Shown: positions 20,261-32,734 of the stretch, one piece after another
How positions within the stretch are numbered: position 1 is the stretch's first letter
Layout of the letters: each line of letters begins with the position of its first letter
Assembly (NCBI RefSeq): GCF_041146395.1
Contig: NC_091012.1
Span: forward strand, 14,808,193 to 14,872,192
Source: Eulemur rufifrons
Lineage: Eukaryota; Chordata; Mammalia; Primates; Lemuridae
DNA length: 64,000 nt
Direction of reading: 5' to 3'
Translations under genes and position numbers: made by a program
Notes under the pieces: model-generated
Told to the model about the DNA's origin: nothing
Database searches by the model: none
What the model saw: the letters and a program-made list of their open reading frames with translations, nothing else

Positions 20261-23200
20261 GTGAAGGACACGCCATCCAAAAATATGCCAAATTGGTGTA
20301 TTGATTATCATAAGTTGAAAATATAGAGAAATTGGACATTTGGAAAGGGCTGGCTGATCTGTCTCTTCCTTCATGCAGCAAGTTACAAAGAGGAACCCAC
20401 TATGAAACAGCTTGAGAAAATAGCCCTTATCACCAGACACTGGGAACTGAGGGCTACATGGACCTGAGTAAATATACTTAGTGAAGTGACCGTGATCTAC
20501 CACTATTTTTTAACCTCCTCACACATCTCCTAGTGACTCACCTATGAATTTATTGCCCCTTGACAGAGGTTCTTTGTCCTGTCATTTCTTCTCATATTTA
20601 TCATTCTATGTCTAAAAAGTATAAAAGCAGTCTGCTTTGGCCACTTTCCACTTCATTGTCTTATGAAGATCCCAACGTACATGTAAAACTAATAATTTTT
20701 TTATGCTTTTCACCTGTCATTCTTCCTGGTGTCAATTTAGTTTCTAGAAATAGCCAGTCTAGACCTAAAGGTCTAAGAGCTAAAATGGGTGGATTGGATG
20801 TGATCTCTGACCGCCCCCCCCCCCCCGACACACATCACTCTTGTAAGTTTACAAGTGATGGTATTTAGGGCCATGCTGATAGTCCAGGGCAATCTCATCT
20901 CAAGATCTTTAATTTAATCTGCAAGGATTTTACCACATAAGGTGAGAATCACAGATTTAAGGGACTAGGACTCGCTACTGTTGGGGACCATTTGTCAGCC
21001 TATGACAGTTCACATCTGCTTCTGAAAAAGATCACCTTGTTTCAGTCTTAGATTTTTCAGTGAAGATCAGTTATTCAGGAATTTTTCAGTCAATATTTGT
21101 TAATTATGTCTTCAGCCCTGTTTTCTCCCTCCATTTGGGAGTACAATGACAAAAAAAAAAAAAAAACTTATATTCTTATTGTTGCACAGGACCCTGCACA
21201 GGACCAAGAAGCTCCTTTCCTTGATTTTTCCATCTCTTTGTTTTCTGAAATTATTTTTAGATTGGGTGATTACTATATTTTGTATCTTTAAAGTAGGTGA
21301 CTCTTCCATCTGTCATCTCCATTTTGAAATTAAGTTGACCTGTACTGAGAGTTTTTCATTATATTTCATTACAATTTTTATTACTGTACTTTTGGGATCT
21401 AAAATTTCCATTTAATTCTTCTTTTTGTCTTCTTGTTCTTGGCTGGGAATTCTTTTGATGGAATAACAGACTTAAATGTGGAACAAGTACAGTTATACCT
21501 GCCATATTCCCCTTGAACTCATTATTTCAGGAAAGGTCCTAGAGTCCTACTAGAAATCCTGAGACCCTTCACCTAAGGGCTTCCTCCGGGTCCATAAACA
21601 GATTTACAATTGAAATCCTAAGAAGTTAATAATAAAGCAGGCTTTATCCAACAATACACGTCATCCTTGAGAAGGACAACCTGGAGGCATGTGTCTTCTT
21701 TGGCACAAATCTTCGGTGAGAATGAGCTGCCCATACTAGTTAGATGCACATTCATGCATTCTTCCCCACATTATTACTTTCATTGTATCTCTTCCTAATC
21801 CTTTTTGGCATTTCCTGGGATAATCAAGGAAATAATCTACTTTGCCTCATTTGTTGCTTCTGGGGGAACGAAACCTAACACAAGGTGGAGGTAGTCCCAG
21901 GAAGCTGACCCTCAGGATATGACTGTGGAATTGTATCTTTTGCTGGCCAAAAAAAATGAAGAGTGTGATAACTGCTGTGCTGGAGCATCACAATTATCAC
22001 AACTGGTAAAACTCACATATGTGAGGTAGATAAATTGGGTTCAGTGGCCTGAGCAAATGGCAATTTTAAAACTGGTAGAATATTTGGTTCTTAACTGCCA
22101 TTGGAAACATTCAGGAAGTCATGTCAGCCACCACAAACTCACCACTGTTATTAGAAAGCCCTTTAGATCCTGCTACTGGAGGAAAAAGTGTTCTAAAAGT
22201 GAAACCAAAGAATTGTTCATAAGAGTGTTGTAATCATAAAAGATGCTACCAGATTCATAGCCCCAGCAAGCATCCTGTGCTTAAATTAGGATTGTAATAA
22301 ACACAGAGAGGACCAGAAATTCTGGAAGAGGAAATGGGTAGACATGCATGATTCCACTTGAATCCTTTTGGGAGTTAAAAGCAATTACTTTTCCTTTGTG
22401 GAGGAGAGTAACCTCCCTTATGGGTGGTCCCTGACAAGGTAAATATCTGAGGTAAATACCTGGCAAGATGGTACTTGCTGGCCTCAGTATTAGCCCCTGC
22501 CAAGCTTCACTGTTTCCATAACAAAAATCCAGTATAATAACAGGAGAAGAAGTATCTCAGCTTTTGAAAAATGGTATCATTAACCAATATCGTTCAAATG
22601 TTTTACTGGCAAGTGTAAGGAGTAGATTAGGACAAGAAAGGAAGTATTTTATATCAAGCCATTTTTCCATGACTCTGCATTTAATTTTTGGGAAATACTC
22701 TTGGTCTAATTCTAATAAAATGCTAGGCTGTCTATTTGATGTGTGTAAGAAATGTCAACATTTTTTTTTCAGGGATTCTAGCAATTTGAGCTCCTCATGC
22801 CTGCATCCTCCCAGTTGGCAAATTCCAAAGCACCATGTACCTTTCTGATGGAATGAGTACTTTTAAGATACCATATTTTTCAGTGTCCTGGTCATTGTTG
22901 CTAGGTGTCTTCTATGCCCCACCCCCCATGTGATTTACCACTATAGGAACACAGCCTGTGTGAATGGCGTCAAAGGGCTTCCTTCGCACTGACATCTGAT
23001 TGGGTTTGGCTCATGCACTGTAATGTAGATTATTACATGCTCTCCATATTTCCCTTCCTGCTTCAGGAATGCAGTCCTTGTTCCCTAGGTGCTAAGAATA
23101 TTACTTCTCACAGCTCCCAGCTAAATGTTTCTCAAGGCACTGTTCTTGGCTGAGAAAAACTGCCTATCCCTAGTTCATTCTCTCTTCCTGGGGGCAAGAA

Positions 23201-24144
23201 ACATCTAATCAGTGCTCCAGTAGTGGGGACACAAGCACCTGACCATTCACCCTACCGCAAGACAACCTGGAAGGGCCACCACAGAGTTCCTCTCAGGAGT
23301 ACCTGGGACCTTAACTGCAATTGCATCACAGTTTAATTTCTCCCTACACCAAATTCTGCTTCATTCACTCCATGGGAGTGACTCTAAGAACATTCCTCGA
23401 AAAACTTCCTGAATGTCTCAGTCTGTTTTCCAGGAATTGCCAAGTAATATTTATTTCCCTTGCTTTGGTTGGCTGGTCTGTGGATTCTTGTCTCTGCTCT
23501 TGAGCAGGGTCACCTTTTAGACAACCATTTCCATACAGCCCATCTGTGTGATCTGGAAGCTACTCCATCCCCATGTGCCATCAGCAGGACAGTGGGAAAA
23601 AATTCAAGGTCTTGCTCAGAAAGGAGTTCAGTACAACCTCTCTTTGGTTTCCCTAAATCTTGCCCACTTCTTTATACAAGGTCCTTAGTTAATCTCAACT
23701 ACACAGCCCAGCATCACTGTCCTTTCTGTTTCCATATGAGTTCTCAGTAGTGCATTCTTTTCCTCATCTGTCTCAGAGTTTGCCTGACCTTCATTCTCAT
23801 GCACCCTAGAGTTCCTCAAAGGGACTGATGCATGTTTGGCAAAAGGCTGTTTCCCCCCATCCAACACTTTCAAGCCTGTGTTACAAGAGCATCATTTGGA
23901 AGGACCTGTTCACCCGGGGACATCAATATTCAGAACATGAATAGATGAAACTTTTATTGTAATCTATCATTATAGTCTTGTAGAAAGTTTTATTTGAAAC
24001 TTGATATACTAAATATCCATGCCCTACCACTTGTACTTATCTAGGAGCTTAGGGTTTTTCACAGGAAATGAGATAAATAGACTTTCAATACAGATTGCAC
24101 AAATGTGACCAACACTGCAGATAATCTAATCGGGGTAGGATTTG
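20261..24144. other. Long gene-poor interval
   Basis: No gene is recognised. Contents include a C13 run at 20814-20826, an A15 run at about 21151-21165, and a moderately GC-richer patch at 22900-23900 that may be a decayed LTR or other old repeat which I cannot name. Open frames here are short and carry no recognisable motif. Confidence 0.4.
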
Positions 24145-24265
24145 CTATTTTGTTTAGATTCTCCTTCCCAAACACTTCATTGATATTTCCAGCTGTCTGT
24201 GCTGCATTGATTCCACAATAGAACTCATATTTGAAAATAACACATTTTTTTTGGTTATCCATGGC
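24145..24265 (-). pseudogene. Possible mariner transposase N-terminal relic
   Basis: Within a 153-codon minus-strand frame (24059-24520), the residues MDNQKKCVIFKYEF followed by INAAQTAGNINEVFG resemble the helix-turn-helix start of mariner-family transposases (YEF, a Gly, then NAA-TARNIN-FG spacing). Upstream and downstream residues do not continue the match, and no catalytic D,D(34)D block or inverted repeats are visible. If real, it is a small relic of a primate mariner. A chance resemblance is possible. Confidence 0.4.
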
Positions 24266-26739
24266 TTCACAAAAATGATCTAAAAAATTCTGAAAGATAA
24301 TCACAAGCCAACATGTACGTTTGAAACAATGAGGTTGTTCCTCCACAATAAAAATAAAAGAAGAAGTGTCAAAGTGAAAAAAAAAAAAAAAAGAAAAAGT
24401 GTAACTAGAATCTGTGATGGGCTTACCATCTAAACAAACAAAATGACACCTGGAATTTACCTGGATTAAGCAATTACAATATCTCCCAGTTTGTATATAG
24501 AAACCAACTTTCCCCACCATCTACTTCATAAGAGATTTTAGAAATAACTATTTTTTATAGTTGTGGTATTTTAGGTTTAGATTAATATATACTAGTAGAG
24601 AAGCATGAGGTCACAGATCTCATGAAAGAGTATGCCAGGATCCAAGCATGGCGGTTACATAAAATAAAAAAAACCAAATTATAACAAAATCATGAAATGC
24701 AGCCCCAAATAAAATCAAACTCCATAGTGCCTGTCACAATGAAGGCAATCTGTTTTTACTGTTCTTGCTGTAGGATTGATTTTATTACATAGACACGAAG
24801 TTATAAAGTATAAAAATAAAATGTAGTTACATTACATACATGGAAAATATGTTTACTTACAATGCAGCAATAATTTTGTCAACTTTAGTTCAATGAGAGG
24901 AAAAGGACCTGGATGTTGCTCTGGTTATATTTCAATTGAACTATTGTCTTTGACAAGAGTTGGTCTCTGAATATCAGAATGTTTCATTTTCCCTTTTGTT
25001 AAACTACAGACAAGTAATGCCAGAGTCACATTACTCCACTTCCTAATGTATTTTTCAATATCATCTCTTTCCAAGAACATCCATGTACATGTTATTTTTG
25101 CTTCTAAGTAATTCTCTCTTAATAAATCACAGCTATCTGAAAGCATGTAGGAAGTATATTGAAATTCCAGGAATCTATAGAATGTCTTGGAAAATTATAC
25201 ATATTTGGCATCCCAAGTGGCAAACTTACAGAGATCTGGCTTGCTAATAAGAGAGTATATTTAGGCAAAAAGAAAGGCAATTGGACACACCCATCAATAG
25301 TACACTGTAGATGCAGTGATAAGGGAATCCAACACAAACTAGAAGATCTTTCGTCTACTCCAAGAGGGGCATTAAGAAGATGGTGCTCAGAAACTATGTA
25401 GATCCAGGCTGTTGTGTGCATCATCATTTTTATCTTCTGTAGGTAGGTCATGATAATCAGATAATATGTAATCATTTGCTTATGAGTTTTGAACTTCAGA
25501 ACATTCACAGTTATACCACTCTCTATATATATTTTAGAATGAATAATAAAATTTTCTCTATTATTCATTCTATAATCTGAAGAAGTAAAACATGCTTTTT
25601 TCACTCAGACATCAGGTTGAAACTCTTGAAATAAACTGTGAATTCTGTCAAATAAAGGATTTGGCTGCTACTACTTTATTTTTGATAAATGGATTAAGTA
25701 TTTCAGAATCCTGGGTAAAATATTTACAGTTATAATATTAAGTTTTGTCAACAGGAACCCAAAAATTACAGAATGGAATATTATAGGAATCATTCTATAT
25801 GTTATATAATTAATCAATGAGTAATTGATGAGATAAAGAAAGGATATATATGTGCCTTCTACTAGTAATGCAAAAGAGATCAATGTGATTGAAAGCAAAA
25901 ATATCACAATTGTATCACCAATTTAAACAAGAGACTATGGAAACAGAAGAAAATCTAGTTTGAAAGTCTCTATCTTTCTAAAGCCATAATGAACAAAGAA
26001 AAAGAAAATATTTATTGTTCAGGGTAGTAAATTTTGTTGCTCGTGCAATAGTCAATTTTGAGTTTCAATTATCCTTTCAATAACATTGTAGATGTTTTAT
26101 TTCTATGACAATTTAATTGTTTTTTAAATTTAACCACACATTGTATCCATGGTAATTTCTAAATAAATTATCCCAGATAATCATTTTTATAGGTTTATAC
26201 AAATTACACTTTAATTAGTGGCAAATTATCTCACTGCTGTGATACATATATATTGACCATAATTTTAATAAAACAAATAATTTCACATCACACCTGAGAG
26301 AAATAAAGTTACCTATATCTTATTTTATTTGACACATTTAATTGATTTTTTCCATTGAAAATTCTAAATGCTATAGCATGATGACAACTAGATACATAAA
26401 AATTGACCTTTATCTCCATTTATTTTACCTAAAAATAAAAAGTAGAAGTATTACATATATCCCTTGAAAAGTTGAGATAATGTTAACAAATTTTAAAAAT
26501 TAGTTAACCAGAATAAAAACATCAAAATAAGAAAATGTATTTCCTAAACTAAAAAATCATGTAAGTGGTTGAAACTATTCTCTAAAAGACAGAGACCTGT
26601 CTTATATGATTTAAACAGATGATTAGTTGAAATTGCTGTATTTCTATGCTGTACATGTTTATGTTATCAAAATAAAACTCTAACATCTATTATCAATCAC
26701 TGCATAAAATTGATACTCAAGTATACAGCTGAAGTGTGT
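24266..26739. other. A/T-rich interval without recognised genes
   Basis: A 161-codon minus-strand frame at 25119-25604 has no motif I recognise and is probably fortuitous. An A17 run with GAAAAAG lies near 24379. The remainder is low-complexity A/T-rich DNA. Confidence 0.4.
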
Positions 26740-27160
26740 AGAAATAACACAATGGCCACAGCTGCAAGAATCAATAAACAAAATGTGTTATATACATGCA
26801 ATCAAATATTGTTCACCTTTAAAAACTAAGGGCATTCTGACACATGATACAACAGGGATGAACTTAAGGACATTATAAGAAGTGAAAAAAGCCTGTCCTA
26901 AGGAAACAAATAGTGTATAATTCCATTTAGATAAGGTTCCTAGAGTAACACATTTAAAGAGACTGAAAGGAGCATGATGGTTGCTAGGGGCTGGGAGTGG
27001 AGGGGAGAATGTTCAATAGAAACAGAGATTCAGTTAGGGGAGAAGAAAGGAGAGTCATAGATGGATATTGTTGATGGTTGCACAACCATGTAAATGTACT
27101 TGATGGCACTATATTGAATGTACACTTAAAAATGGTTAATATGGTAGCAAAAATCAATTT
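26740..27160 (+). mobile_element. Ancient sense L1 3' end (L1M-like)
   Basis: Typical landmarks appear in order: AAAATGTGTTATATACATG, AACAAATAGTGTATAATTCC, GGTTGCTAGGGGCTGGGAG, TGGTTGCACAACCATG, TGTACTTGATGGCACT and TACACTTAAAAATGGTTAA. This ending is characteristic of old mammalian L1 3' UTRs. It is heavily diverged, and the tail is lost. Confidence 0.78.
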
Positions 27161-28251
27161 AAGAAACTTGCCCATTACCCTACAGTTACTAAATTACTGA
27201 CTGATTTATTTTGTTCCAGTGCACAGATAGTCTGTATTTATTTAAAGTTTGATATTTTGTCCATAACAATTTTAATTGATTTTAATTTTTTAAATATGAA
27301 TTGATTGTTTGAAATGTTCAAAGTGTGATCAATGTTCAACAATAAAGATAGTTAAGAAAATGGAGAAACAGATGTCCTCAATAAATGAAATGAGTTAGGA
27401 GAAATTTTATATCATTCAGGAAGTGACACTGAGGGCCATAAGTAGGGATTTCATATAGTTTCTGTGCACAAAATGTGGATGTTAGAGATATGACTCTGTG
27501 AAGATCACAAAGTTTTGGCAAATGCAGAATATAGTTGGCAAGAAGAAAGTATGTTTTCATGATCTTTCAATATACTTTCTTTGTTTAACAACCAAAAGAA
27601 ACTGTCAAGTACTGCACAGCCAGTACAACAATGATGCTCAAGTAATTCAGTCAGGGATCAAGTGAGCCTATTGCACTGCCTTTCCCAGGTGTGACTGGCA
27701 TCTGAGTTTAGGATGGATATGTGAAGTGAGGATAAAGGGAATGCCTGCGGAAGAAAAAAAAAAACTCTTCGGTCATATAATTGTATTGAATTAGATCATA
27801 TCCTCAAGACTGTATTAGCATCGACATCTCTGCAGATATGACTATATAAATTCAGCAAGGTAGAGCAATTAAGGGTAGAACAGTTCTGGTACATGTGAAA
27901 TTAAATTGCATATAAAGATTTTGTTTCTCTAGAGACTGAAGATGAAATTAATTCATCTCTATGATTGGGTAAAGAACTTAGTTTTATTTTCTTTCCTCTA
28001 CCCAGTAAGGTTGCATTTGTAACCTGATGAGCAACAGTACACTTAATAAAAGTGTGCACTTAGCATTATACCCATTGGAAAAAAATTCAAAGAAGTCATT
28101 ACTGTTTTCAATGTATAACTCAGTAAAGTTGAACTCAATGTGTTAACAACTCCAAATTGTCATGTTTCCATCTGCAGACTCAGTCCTTCCAGTTTATTCA
28201 CCTGAAGGTTTAGGTCATCTTGTTTGGGAAGTAAAAGTGTATTTATGGATT
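27161..28251. other. Intergenic DNA, nothing recognised
   Basis: No gene or named repeat can be supported. An A-rich run occurs near 27750-27763. Confidence 0.4.
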
Positions 28252-28267
28252 AATAAATGTCAAGGCT

Positions 28268-28587
28268 GGCCGGGCGCGGTGGCTCACTCCTGTAATCCTA
28301 GCACTCTGGGAGGCCGAGGCGGGTGGATCGCTCAAGGTCAGGAGTTCGAGACCAGCCTGAGCAAGAGTGAGACCCCGTCTCTACTAAAAATAGAAAGAAA
28401 TTATATGGACAACTAAAATATATATATACAAAAGATTAGCCGGGCGTGGTGGCGCATGCCTGTAGTCCCAGCTACTCGGGAGGCTGAGGCAGTAGGATCG
28501 CTTAAGCCCAGGAGTTTGAGGTTGCTCACTCTAGCCCGGGCAACAGAGTGAGACTCTGTCTCAAAATAAATAAATAAATAAATAAAA
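28268..28587 (+). mobile_element. Alu, strepsirrhine type, with right-arm deletion
   Basis: The element starts GGCCGGGCGCGGTGGCTCAC and has the lemur linker ACTAAAATATATATA. The right arm jumps from GAGGTTGCT straight to CACTCTAGCC, missing about 26 bases present in the Alu at 11412. The tail is built of AAAT units. The TSD AATAAATGTCAAGG occurs at 28252-28265 and 28588-28601. Confidence 0.94.
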
Positions 28588-28601
28588 AATAAATGTCAAG
28601 G

Positions 28602-29076
28602 TAAATTATGCAGTTTTGGTAGGTTCCAATGAAATTTATATGTTATAGACACATAATCTTCATTATTAAGTGTGTTGCCTTAATTTAATTAAATATATTT
28701 ATTTAATTCACACTCTAAATATACTATCTATGATGTAAGGCAAGCACATATAAAATGACATATGAATCATTTCCTTCTCTCTCACTTCTCTTAGTATCAG
28801 ATAAAACGACATCACACTGACTTTTTACTTGCAATTTATCAAGAACTTGGATTCATTATGCAGATTAATCAATACACCACCTGAGCAATATTTACCATGA
28901 AAATCTTGGAAATAAATGAAATGTTGAGAAATGCACAATTTAAAACATTTTTCAAATGGCAGATGAAGGATTTCAAGTACATTTCATCATTTTCACAGAA
29001 GTACTTTGCAAGAAACATGTAATTCAAATGTAGCACTATAAATGATGACAACACTCTTATCTATTTCTCCATTTGC
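28602..29076. other. Spacer before the OR2T-like fragment
   Basis: No feature is recognised. The sequence is A/T-rich. Confidence 0.35.
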
Positions 29077-29563
29077 AGACTCCCTCCTGTGTGAAATCAT
29101 CAAAAGTGGAAACATCACCTTATGTTTCTTTCTCCTAGTACATTTTAACCACACAAGAGCCCACACAAGAGCCCGCCAATTTGTCTCTGTTATGGTTCTG
29201 GCAATAGTTTTCACTGCCCTATTGGGCAATGCCCTTGTGCGTCTCCTAGTTTACCAGGACCACTGGCTCCACATTCCCATGTTCTTTCTGCTGAACCAAC
29301 TCTTCTATTATACATATGATACTGGTTTCCACCACTGTGCCCAGAATGGCTGCTGACTGCTTGAACCAAATCAGTTGATCTTCCCCACTGCCTGTGAATT
29401 GCAGATCTTCTTGTTCAGCACCCTGGGTGGTGAAGTGTGCTTCCTCTTAGCAGCCCAGTCCTCTTCCCAGGCTTGTTATAGCCAGAGTGGCTGCCTCCCC
29501 AAAGTCCTCTTGCCAACTCATTTCTGCCTACGCACCTATGCACTAGGGGAACCTTCTCCCTGA
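29077..29563 (+). pseudogene. Olfactory receptor pseudogene fragment, OR2T-like
   Basis: The 5' part reads [20 protein letters not shown], an extracellular N terminus with an N-glycosylation site and the FNHTRAH motif characteristic of OR2T receptors. TM1 follows ([19 protein letters not shown], with the GN signature), then [20 protein letters not shown] (loop and TM2; the usual PMYFLL is PMFFLL). A stop after HCAQNGC ends this frame at 29356. A second frame from 29375 gives TM3 (CELQIFLFSTLGGEVCFLLAA). The MAYDRYVAICHPL signature and TM4-7 are missing. This is a truncated and frameshifted receptor facing the opposite way to the OR pseudogene at 16476-17398. Confidence 0.9.
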
Positions 29564-31439
29564 CACACGATATTAGTCAGTCACTCTCAAAGTTATTGAT
29601 ATTTTGGTGATTATACCATTATAGCTTCCTAATCATCAGTGAGATGGAGCAGTGTGTGCTCTATCCATTAATATGATTTACTTCATTTGGGGGAAGAAAT
29701 AAACAGAGGAGTCCTGGCCATTAATATGCCTTACAGACTTCTGTTTTTATTTCACACCCGTAACTTTAAATTTTCTTCTAATATAATGTCTATACCATTG
29801 TTATCAGTCTATTTGTGCATTCTTTTTCTTCAAATATAGGTTTAATTATATATTATATATTTGAGTTTATTTTGTTAATTTGTGCTTATTTGGGATTGTT
29901 AAAATTATTCCAGGTATCTAGATTTGAGTGGCAGTTGTAAAAAGTAGGAAACATACAATAGAGGAATGATGCTTGGGAACAATCCATAAATGCTCTAAGT
30001 CCTAGAATCCTCTCTTCAATTATGGACAAATTATCATAAAAGCCATATTTATCACTCATTTATTTTTATGAGACCATTAATATTCAATATTCTAAGGAAA
30101 TTAGAAAAAATGTTCGATTTGACCTGGACTTTAGCAGGTGGTAGGCTAAATTATCCTCCTCTTTAGTTTCAATATGTAGGAAGACAGAAAGAGAAGGTTT
30201 TGGAAAGAACAATTACAATATGACATTTTAAGGCAATAATTGTATAAATGGATGAAAACTTTATTAATCAGAGTAGTAATATTTACTAAGAAAACTCAAC
30301 CTTTTAGGCACTATTCCAAGCCACTTTCACAGATATCATAATGTATGAGTTACAGTGTTTAACAGAGAGATGCATGGAATAAAAAGAAATTAAAACATTT
30401 ATAATGATATTAGATGAAATTAAAAAGATCAACTGTTTTGGCATATAACAAATTAACAGAAAGGTTGTTAATATGATTTGCAGTATTAATCAGCTTTAAT
30501 AGTTATACAGATGAGCAATGGACAGCATCTTTTACCAGAAATTACAAAATGCACAAGTATTTCAAATACAAGAGGAACGTATTAAAAGTGGAATTCTTTG
30601 GCCTAAGAATTCCATTAACTTCCTGAGAACCAGAAATCCTACATGTCATATTTTCTAGGCATCAGAAATGACAGTAGAAAATATGAATTGAAGAGTAAAC
30701 AGTAAGATCTAACCGCACACAGATTTCAATTCATATTCTTTTTTAAAAATTTCTGAATTAATTGGAAAAGGCAAACTGATATTACTTTTATGTGTCAGGG
30801 AAATGCTAAGGTGGAAGAATAATGCCTGGAATCAAAGGATCTGAACTTAGTTAACTAATTGATTCAATTACAAGAGTATTGTTACAGAAATATAGAAAAT
30901 ATGTAAATACATAAATATTTTTCACTACAGGATTGACTCATTAAAAATTTGTTTCAATTGTAAGAAAAAAAGTTTTCATATGAAAGAAAAATCATCAAAC
31001 TTTACTAATATCAATGTCATATGGAGGAGGATGCAGTGAGAGACCAAATCAAGAAAATCAGGATTTCTCATGAGACCTAATTTTCTGCCACAAATATCTC
31101 AGTGTATTATTCCCACCGTGTGTACATTGTGCATATTGTGCCTTAAAAAATACTATATATTTTAGAAATCATTGTAAGGCACAAAGCAAAAGATAACTAA
31201 GAAATTAGAAGAATTCTTATAATGGCCAAAAAAGTTGAAACCAACATATCGCAGCACAGGTACTGGCAGTGTTGAGAGATTTTAAATATGTGATTTCACA
31301 CAGTTTAATAAAACCACACAGCAAAAACTGTGCCACATAAATAATGTAACTAATGGCAGAAGAATCTACTTTTGAGGCAATTATTGTTATAATTAATCTG
31401 TGAAAATTGATGTTAATTTTTGCTACACAATTTTGAAAA
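29564..31439. other. A/T-rich intergenic DNA
   Basis: No remnant of OR TM4-7 is detectable after 29563. No gene, RNA or named repeat is supported in this interval. Confidence 0.4.
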
Positions 31440-32290
31440 TGTGATTTTTCTTTTTTTCAGAACTGAGAAGCACCAAAGGAATTACTGTAACATAGATATT
31501 GACCACAAGCCTCTGGCTACCCAGGAGAACTGGGTAATATGCCCACAACAGTGTGGAAGTGGATGAGATGATAAGGTCCACACAGTACATGACCACAGAG
31601 AAATTCACCAGCAGCAGGATGATCTGGGTGTCCCTTTTATCTGGAAAGAATCTTGGGAAGAAGCTGGTGCTATGAAGGCGTTGAGAACCCTGTGATACCT
31701 GAACAAGAGAATCACCATGTACACACTGGAAAGCAACTTAACTCCTACAAGAAAGGCATCCCTGTATATTGTCAGAGTGGCATGCCCTTGATCATGTAGC
31801 TCATGGGAGGAAGAGAGAAAAATGTAGTCAGAACCATCAGATTGGTCTAGGTCACATGTGAAGATACCACAGTGCAGATGAGTGAGTTCCTACTGAAAGA
31901 CAAATTGAGAGACCATAAAAAAGAAGAAAATATTTTGAAATGTATTTTGTGAATTTGTTTATACTTGGCCAACCAGGAGGTCCTGAGGCTGATGGGGATG
32001 ACTGGGAGCACAATCAAGATGTAGGTAATGCAGATGGAGAGGCCTCTCATCACCCTTCTTTTGTTGAAAATTTTTTTACATTGAAGTCATTCTGAAAAGG
32101 CAATGACTCAAAGCATTCTGGAGATACCACAAAGATATCAATGAGGAGCACCACTGTGTGGACAAGGGCCAAGTTACTGGTAGTCACATTGGTGGTCTTA
32201 TGCTTGTGTTTAATATGGCGTGTGAATATGCGCACAACAAAAAGCATTTGCGGAGATTCCAATGCCAGATTGGAAAAAAATGACTTTTTT
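31440..32290 (-). pseudogene. Vomeronasal type-1 receptor (V1R) pseudogene
   Basis: V1Rs are intronless pheromone-sensing GPCRs of the vomeronasal organ, numerous in lemurs and mostly dead in apes. On the minus strand the order is: TM1 remnant SGIGISANAF near 32270; then NLALVHTVVLLIDIFVV and FESLPFQNDF (TM2 to TM3); RGLSICITYILIVLPV and TSWLAKYK (TM3-4); LNLSFSRNSLI; a frame-scrambled TM4-5 part; LVNFSVVMYCVDLIISSTS; and TM7 IYVTVIPLVLLSSEK ending near 31440. Successive segments lie in different frames, with several stops between 31600 and 31850. The N-terminal start is not clear. Length and order match a whole V1R, so this is a decayed complete gene. Human VN1R5 lies near an OR2 cluster on 1q44, but orthology is inference. 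Confidence 0.9.
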
Positions 32291-32465
32291 ATGGTAACAA
32301 AGCTATAAACTTTTTTCTTAATAGTTAAAAAGAAGCACGTTTTGTGTCTGAACAACAGAACTCACACTGATGTTATTTTTTCATAGCTAAAATCATTACC
32401 ACTACTATCACTTTTACTTAATTCAATTACCATGAGTAACCTTGGCTAGCTCATAAAAATTTTTA

Positions 32466-32477
32466 AATAATCAGCCT
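32466..32477 (+). repeat. TSD of L1-F, left copy
   Basis: AATAATCAGCCT is repeated exactly at 32723-32734, bracketing the short L1 3' end together with a 27-nt extra segment. Confidence 0.75.
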
Positions 32478-32695
32478 AAGTGCACATTTGGGAATAACAT
32501 TAATCAGGTGTCGGGCAGATGTGGAGGGGGAGGGGATGGGTGTATACATATATAATGAGTGTGATGCGCACTGTCTGGGGAATGGACATGCTTGAAGCTC
32601 TGACTCGGGGGGGTGGGGGGCATAGGAAATATACATAACCTAAATTTTGTACCCCCATAATAAGCTGAAATAAAAAAATAAAAATAAAAAAAGAA
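32478..32695 (+). mobile_element. L1-F, very short sense L1 3' end
   Basis: Only the 3' UTR is present: AAGTGCACATTTGGGAATAAC, a single G-rich module (GGAGGGGGAGGGGATGGGTG; GACTCGGGGGGGTGGGG), then GTACCCCCATAATAAGCTGA and an A-rich tail. The UTR matches that of L1-H and L1-D rather than L1-A/B. It is bounded by a 12-bp TSD. Confidence 0.88.
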
Positions 32696-32722
32696 AGGAT
32701 GATGTATAAATCAAGGAAAAAT
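32696..32722 (+). other. Extra segment between L1-F tail and TSD
   Basis: AAGGATGATGTATAAATCAA and a second short A run lie between the L1-F poly(A) tail and the right TSD copy. That is the layout of a short 3' transduction. It could also be tail decay plus flanking slippage. Confidence 0.45.
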
Positions 32723-32734
32723 AATAATCAGCCT

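Noticed and set aside
20814..20826. C13 homopolymer
   Set aside because: Simple low-complexity run without context suggesting function.
22281..22466. Possible retroviral pol-like fragment
   Set aside because: On inspection only a few residues look suggestive. No catalytic motif, LTR or primer-binding site could be supported.
24059..24520. 153-codon minus-strand frame as a whole gene
   Set aside because: Only about 40 residues show any family resemblance. It lacks a plausible start context and is interrupted by an A-run-encoded Phe stretch.
25119..25604. 161-codon minus-strand frame
   Set aside because: No recognisable motif, A/T-driven composition, and an overlapping open frame on the other strand.
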